Positions 6,303 to 9,412 of a DNA stretch of 9,412 nt are shown in pieces. A program made the position numbers and the translations under genes. Where the stretch lies: assembly GCA_964001155.1 (NCBI GenBank), contig CAXFCD010000101.1, positions 1 through 9,412 on the forward strand, written 5' to 3'. Below the pieces are notes generated by a model, which worked only from the letters and a program-made list of their open reading frames with translations, was not told where the DNA came from and searched no databases. Every line of letters begins with the position of its first letter. The first letter of the stretch is position 1. This DNA comes from CAXFCD01 sp964001155. Lineage in GTDB: Bacteria; Fidelibacterota; Marinisomatia; Marinisomatales; UBA1611.

Positions 6303-7688
6303 ATGCGTAAAACACTGATTGTTTTAATGATATCATTCTGTGTAATGCTGTTTGCACAGTCTCAGTCCAAAAAGCAAAAGCGGAAAATATATCGCACTCA
6401 AACTGGTGCAATTATCGAAGCGCCAAAGCCACTTTTTGATCGTGGAACAAAAAAGTCCAAACCCACCTTAAAAAGTGTTCAATCAAAGGCACAACTTGAA
6501 CGGATGGAGTTACAATTTCAGGATGATTTGGAGACTTTAAAATCAAGGATTGATGAATTATATGAGACGGCCGAGAATCGTCCAATAGACACGGTTTTTA
6601 TCTATACAACTACAGCCCTCTATGATACAGTGACAGTATATGATACTTCCTTTATTTATACAAATGCCACTACAACTGTTTACGATACTGTTGTGATGAT
6701 AGATAGTGTTTATATCAATCAATATGATACTACAACGATTATCCAAACGAATATGGACACTGTCGTGGTGTTAGACACATCCTTTGTTTTCAACTATGAT
6801 ACAACCTATGTCCGAGATACGGTATGGGCCTTTGCACGAGATACAACTTACGTTTATGATACAAGTTGGGTATTTGCCTATGATACCACTGTGATCCGGG
6901 ATTCCCTCTGGCTCTTTGCTTTTGATACCACTTTTTTTTACGACACTTTACGTATTTTTAATAATGATACTGTAACAATTCATACGCATACATCCGGTTT
7001 CGCCCCCGATATGTCGGTAGGGGAGCGATCCAAATTTCCGAAATGGAACACCCTGGATGATGCGATACGTGCCAGAGACAATGGTGATCCAACAGCACAG
7101 GAATGGATCAATAAGGCAATTTATGAGGCCGGTGGTAATTGGACCCTAGCTAGTGATGAATATAAAAAATTGCAAAAGGTTTATTCATCAGATTTGGTAA
7201 AGCAAATTTTATACCAACCCGATAATAGCCGTATAGGTCCGGAAATGAAATACAGGTCAGTCGTTTTTGACACATTGAAAATTGTGACTTTCGACACCAC
7301 AGTTGTTAAGGATACCGTCCGTGATCTTTATAAGCAAACCTATGTCAAATTTGACACAACAAAAATCGCAAATCGTAAAGATATCATTGCAAGGGTAACG
7401 CCACCGGGGCATGAACTCATCCTCCGTTATCATACCAATGGAAATGTCCGAGAACGAGGTTTAATGAAAGATTCAAAAAGAAATGGGCTTTGGACCTTTT
7501 ATGATAAAAATGGTAAAGAAATTCGTAAAACAACCTACAAAAACGGACAAATAACCACCGATAAAGATCTGAATGCTATGATCCAAAATCCCATGGAGGA
7601 AACAACGGTCAGAAAGGAAAAGAAACAGGAAAAATCCAAAGCAAAAAAATCTAGAAAACTCCTTATATTCCCTAAAAGGAAAAAATAA
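6303..7688 (+). CDS. Exported Asp-Thr repeat protein with coiled coil, MORN/YwqK-like module and basic tail (unknown function)
   Basis: I do not recognise a named family for the whole 461-residue protein. Residues 1-18 form a signal peptide (RK, hydrophobic LIVLMISFCVMLF, then a likely SPase I cut at A18/Q19; no lipobox). A charged amphipathic helix, likely a coiled coil, spans about 60-91. Residues 96-223 are filled with Asp-Thr dyads, strictly alternating 6 and 8 residues apart from D152 to D222. A soluble, partly helical segment covers about 233-318 (DDAIRARDNGDPTAQEWINKA resembles one TPR-like helix pair). Dyads return at D323, D331, D337 and D351. Residues 371-416 look like MORN/YwqK repeats (YHTNGNVRERG..., NGLWTFYDKNGKE). 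The last 25 residues carry 14 Lys/Arg. The protein is probably periplasmic or surface-located. The ATG at 6303 is the only in-frame one after the TAA at 6285. It has no Shine-Dalgarno sequence. The gene is divergent from uvrC and converges on the epimerase cluster. Confidence 0.9.
   Translation: MRKTLIVLMISFCVMLFAQSQSKKQKRKIYRTQTGAIIEAPKPLFDRGTKKSKPTLKSVQSKAQLERMELQFQDDLETLKSRIDELYETAENRPIDTVFIYTTTALYDTVTVYDTSFIYTNATTTVYDTVVMIDSVYINQYDTTTIIQTNMDTVVVLDTSFVFNYDTTYVRDTVWAFARDTTYVYDTSWVFAYDTTVIRDSLWLFAFDTTFFYDTLRIFNNDTVTIHTHTSGFAPDMSVGERSKFPKWNTLDDAIRARDNGDPTAQEWINKAIYEAGGNWTLASDEYKKLQKVYSSDLVKQILYQPDNSRIGPEMKYRSVVFDTLKIVTFDTTVVKDTVRDLYKQTYVKFDTTKIANRKDIIARVTPPGHELILRYHTNGNVRERGLMKDSKRNGLWTFYDKNGKEIRKTTYKNGQITTDKDLNAMIQNPMEETTVRKEKKQEKSKAKKSRKLLIFPKRKK
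6588..6971 (+). repeat. Degenerate 42-bp coding repeats giving 14-residue Asp-Thr units
   Basis: The coding region for residues 96-223 consists of about nine imperfect 42-bp units, clearest from 6756 onward. Each unit encodes the pattern (Y/F/R)DTT-x-hydrophobic-x-DT-x-x-hydrophobic-F-A/N, for example YDTTYVRDTVWAFA at residues 165-178 and RDTTYVYDTSWVFA at 179-192. Third codon positions differ freely between units while Asp and Thr are kept. This suggests an old duplication held by selection on the protein rather than a recent DNA repeat expansion. Confidence 0.9.
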
Positions 7689-7709
7689 ACAGAATTCATG
7701 CAATAGTGG

Positions 7710-8117
7710 CTATTTCGGCTTTTCTGCTAATTCTACCAATATTCCCCCAGTTGATTGGGGATGAATAAATACCACTTTAAATCCTTCAGCCCCTATAGTC
7801 GGTTCATCACTTAAAACCTGAATTCCTGATTCTTTGAGTTCTTGGATGGCTTCCAAAATGTTATCCACTTCAAAACATACGTGGTGAATTCCTGGACCAC
7901 GTTTTTCTAAGAATTTTGAAATGGGGGAGTCCTGACCAGTCGCTTCCAATAATTCAACCTTTCCCTGCCCCGTATCATATATATCTGTGATAACGCCCTG
8001 GTCCTCTACTACTTCAGTCGACCGGTGCTCAATCTTAAAAATATGCTTCCAAAATGGTGAATCCTTCTCTAAGTCTTTGACAGCAATTCCTAAATGTTCA
8101 ATACCGAGTATTTTCAT
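7710..8117 (-). CDS. mce: Methylmalonyl-CoA epimerase (VOC/glyoxalase fold)
   Basis: Interconverts (2R)- and (2S)-methylmalonyl-CoA, linking propionyl-CoA carboxylase with B12-dependent methylmalonyl-CoA mutase in propionate or branched-chain amino acid metabolism. The 135 residues match the family length (about 130-150). The two VOC beta-alpha-beta modules start at IEHLGIAV (6-13) and GIHHVCFEVD (76-85). Expected metal ligands are His8, Glu55 (in VELLE), His79 and Glu129 (in LVEL). DQGV at 39-42 sits where the family carries its catalytic acid, here Asp39. AGGA lies 11 bases before the ATG. It starts 33 bp after the dipeptide epimerase stop, so it is probably the last gene of that cluster, and it converges on the repeat-protein gene with 21 bp between the stops. 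No mutase or carboxylase gene is in view. A different VOC substrate is possible, but the length and the DQGV/HHVCFEV signature favour this call. Confidence 0.88.
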   Translation of the reverse strand: MKILGIEHLGIAVKDLEKDSPFWKHIFKIEHRSTEVVEDQGVITDIYDTGQGKVELLEATGQDSPISKFLEKRGPGIHHVCFEVDNILEAIQELKESGIQVLSDEPTIGAEGFKVVFIHPQSTGGILVELAEKPK

Positions 8118-8150
8118 TTTTTATTTAATCCTAAAACTAATATGGAAAAT

Positions 8151-9182
8151 TTATAATAAGTATTCTGAATCAGAATTTAACCTTATTCCCATTCCCTTTC
8201 CGTTTTCCAATTCCAATCGTCCATCTATCACTTTAACGCCAAGATATGGGTCATTGTTGATGAGCAAATTTCCATCCAAATCAGCGGCATCCACTTCACC
8301 GGCCAATTGTGCAGCTGCTGTAATACCGACAGATGATTCTACCATACAGCCCAACATGATTTTCATATCATGAAATTTTGCAAGATTAATCATCCTTTTC
8401 CCTTCCTCTATTGAACCGCATTTCATGAGTTTAATATTGATTCCGTCAAAGGCATGGGCAATATTTGGAATATCAAATGAATTGATGCTGTTTTCGTCTG
8501 CATATAGTGGTAATGGAGAACTTTCCATTAAGCGAGCGGATTCCCCCAATTGATCTGCTTGAAAGGGTTGCTCAATAAATTCCACATTTCGATCTGCGAG
8601 CCATTTACACATATCCAAAGCTGTTTCATAATTCCATCCTTCGTTGGCATCTATTCGAATTAATTTATCGGTCTCCTTCCGAATTTCTCTGATAATATCT
8701 TTGTCCAAATCTGGTGTGCCTAATTTTACTTTTAGAATTTGGTACGGTGCCGCTTCTTCGATCTTTTGTGCAATTTCATCCAAATCACCAATGGCGATAG
8801 TAAAACTGGTTAACGGTATCTTTGATGTATCCATTTCTAATAACTCATGAATTGGCTTTTCACACTTTTGTCCCCACCAATCCCATAATGCCATGGAGAA
8901 TGCTGCTTCCAGCGCCTTGATGCCATCCAGTTGTGGCAAAATGAAATTCCAAATTGTTTCCCTGTGTGAACAATCTTCAGGCAGTTTTACTTTTTGTTTT
9001 AAAACCGAAAGAATTCGTTCCGTTGATTCATTATATCGCAAAGAGGGCGCTGCTTCACCTCGTCCAATTATATCCCCATCTTGAATAAATATATAAACAA
9101 TGTCATACCAGTTGTGAGCGCTACGAGCAATCCCGAATGTATGTTTGAGTTGGATTCGGTATGTGGTGAAGGCTATTTCCAT
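8151..9182 (-). CDS. Dipeptide epimerase (L-Ala-D/L-Glu epimerase type), enolase superfamily
   Basis: Mg2+-dependent epimerase of the muconate-lactonizing-enzyme subgroup, inverting the alpha carbon of an amino acid in a dipeptide or N-acylated amino acid. The 343 residues match the family. Catalytic set: KVK at 151-153 (Lys153 as base), metal ligands Asp178 (RIDANEGW), Glu204 (FIEQP) and Asp229 (YADEN), and Lys251 (INIKLMKCG) on the other face. The ADLDGN segment gives the D301-x-D303 motif that in Ala-Glu epimerases binds the substrate's free alpha-ammonium, favouring a true dipeptide such as L-Ala-D-Glu from murein recycling. The upstream neighbour is a DUF1611 protein whose end overlaps this gene by 10 bp, so the two are co-translated. 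In marine bacteria such pairs (DgcN-DgcA) convert D-Glu via N-acetyl-D-Glu to N-acetyl-L-Glu, an alternative role. Which substrate applies cannot be settled from sequence. Confidence 0.92.
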   Translation of the reverse strand: MEIAFTTYRIQLKHTFGIARSAHNWYDIVYIFIQDGDIIGRGEAAPSLRYNESTERILSVLKQKVKLPEDCSHRETIWNFILPQLDGIKALEAAFSMALWDWWGQKCEKPIHELLEMDTSKIPLTSFTIAIGDLDEIAQKIEEAAPYQILKVKLGTPDLDKDIIREIRKETDKLIRIDANEGWNYETALDMCKWLADRNVEFIEQPFQADQLGESARLMESSPLPLYADENSINSFDIPNIAHAFDGINIKLMKCGSIEEGKRMINLAKFHDMKIMLGCMVESSVGITAAAQLAGEVDAADLDGNLLINNDPYLGVKVIDGRLELENGKGMGIRLNSDSEYLL

Positions 9183-9412
9183 GCATCCATGGCTTGTTCT
9201 ATTGCATCCACCAATTCTTTCCCACCAAATCGAATCATGTCTGTGACGGGCATTTGATACCTATCCCGGGCAGAATTACAGGTCTCCAAAGCCAAGTCAT
9301 CATGTAATTTCAAAGTGAGATAATTCATACCAAGAAAATTGGTATTTTTAAAGGGACTCATCAAATCTAAATGCAGTTGGAGCATATCTTTTATGTCGGG
9401 AAAGGGATAATC
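9173..9412 (-). CDS. DUF1611 family protein, C-terminal 79 residues (5' part beyond window edge)
   Basis: The frame is open to the right edge of the window, so the methionine at 9385-9383 is internal and not the start. The visible end carries the pattern I associate with the C-terminus of DUF1611 (PF07755) proteins: a helix before a buried strand (PFKNTNFLGMNYLTLKL), a helix rich in Glu/Asp and Ala (DDLALETCNSARDRY), then MPVTDMIRFGGKELVDAI, equivalent to the family's LPVTDPVRFG...LVDAL. Full members are about 330-350 residues with a P-loop-containing domain. DUF1611 includes DgcN, an N-acetyltransferase acting on D-glutamate. The gene ends inside the following dipeptide epimerase gene (10-bp overlap), which strengthens the family assignment because the two families are commonly adjacent. 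The P-loop region that would confirm it lies outside the window. Confidence 0.75.
   Translation of the reverse strand, partial: DYPFPDIKDMLQLHLDLMSPFKNTNFLGMNYLTLKLHDDLALETCNSARDRYQMPVTDMIRFGGKELVDAIEQAMDAWK

Noticed and set aside
6588..6971. Recent DNA-level tandem repeat or CRISPR-like array
   Set aside because: Units are in frame, imperfect at DNA level and lack spacers; the conservation is at protein level.
7473..7703. Minus-strand 76-residue frame rich in Phe and Leu at the end of the repeat-protein gene
   Set aside because: It is the antisense shadow of the Lys-rich tail (AAA/AAG read backwards gives Phe/Leu) and has no independent support.
7689..7709. Bidirectional terminator between the repeat-protein gene and mce
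   Set aside because: The 21-bp gap contains no stem with a following T-run on either strand.
9173..9385. A stand-alone 70-residue protein starting at the ATG at 9385
   Set aside because: The frame is open without a stop to the window edge at 9412, and the sequence matches the C-terminal end of a longer DUF1611 protein, so that methionine is internal.

Overview
The window looks like chromosomal DNA of a low-GC bacterium of the FCB (Fibrobacteres-Chlorobi-Bacteroidetes) superphylum, possibly Marinimicrobia/SAR406. This is inference from three things: several starts have weak or no Shine-Dalgarno sequence, the sigma-54 activator is of the receiver-less type common in FCB genomes, and there is a secreted Asp-Thr repeat protein beside an MCE/dipeptide-epimerase cluster. 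No rRNA, tRNA, CRISPR, insertion sequence or phage gene was seen.

Left block (1-3757, all minus strand): uvrB, then galE (ATGA stop/start overlap with uvrB), then a sigma-54-dependent AAA+ activator that runs off the left edge. The three lie within 40 bp of one another and look like one operon. It would be read from a promoter next to the uvrB start, from which the mRNA may be leaderless.

Middle block (3758-6302): an AT-rich promoter region with a 16-bp direct repeat separates uvrB from a small plus-strand gene for a conserved hypothetical protein of about 94 residues. The tail of that gene overlaps the tail of uvrC (minus strand) by 12 bp. uvrB and uvrC encode two subunits of nucleotide excision repair, so the block is largely a repair locus with a small gene inserted antisense between the two. 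Upstream of uvrC is a 288-bp divergent region that holds a uvrC promoter candidate, a possible 25-codon ORF with a good ribosome site, and a hairpin.

Right block (6303-9412): a plus-strand gene for a 461-residue exported protein. It carries Asp-Thr dyads spaced alternately 6 and 8 residues apart, an inserted helical segment, a resumption of the dyads, a MORN/YwqK-like module and a very basic tail. It converges on a minus-strand cluster of three genes: the C-terminal end of a DUF1611 protein (cut by the right edge), an enolase-superfamily dipeptide epimerase overlapping it by 10 bp, and a methylmalonyl-CoA epimerase. The DUF1611/epimerase pair resembles the DgcN-DgcA pair described for D-glutamate catabolism in marine bacteria, or a murein-peptide recycling unit.

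The most unusual element is the Asp-Thr repeat protein. The most interpretable metabolic clue is the DUF1611-epimerase pair. The rest is ordinary housekeeping.
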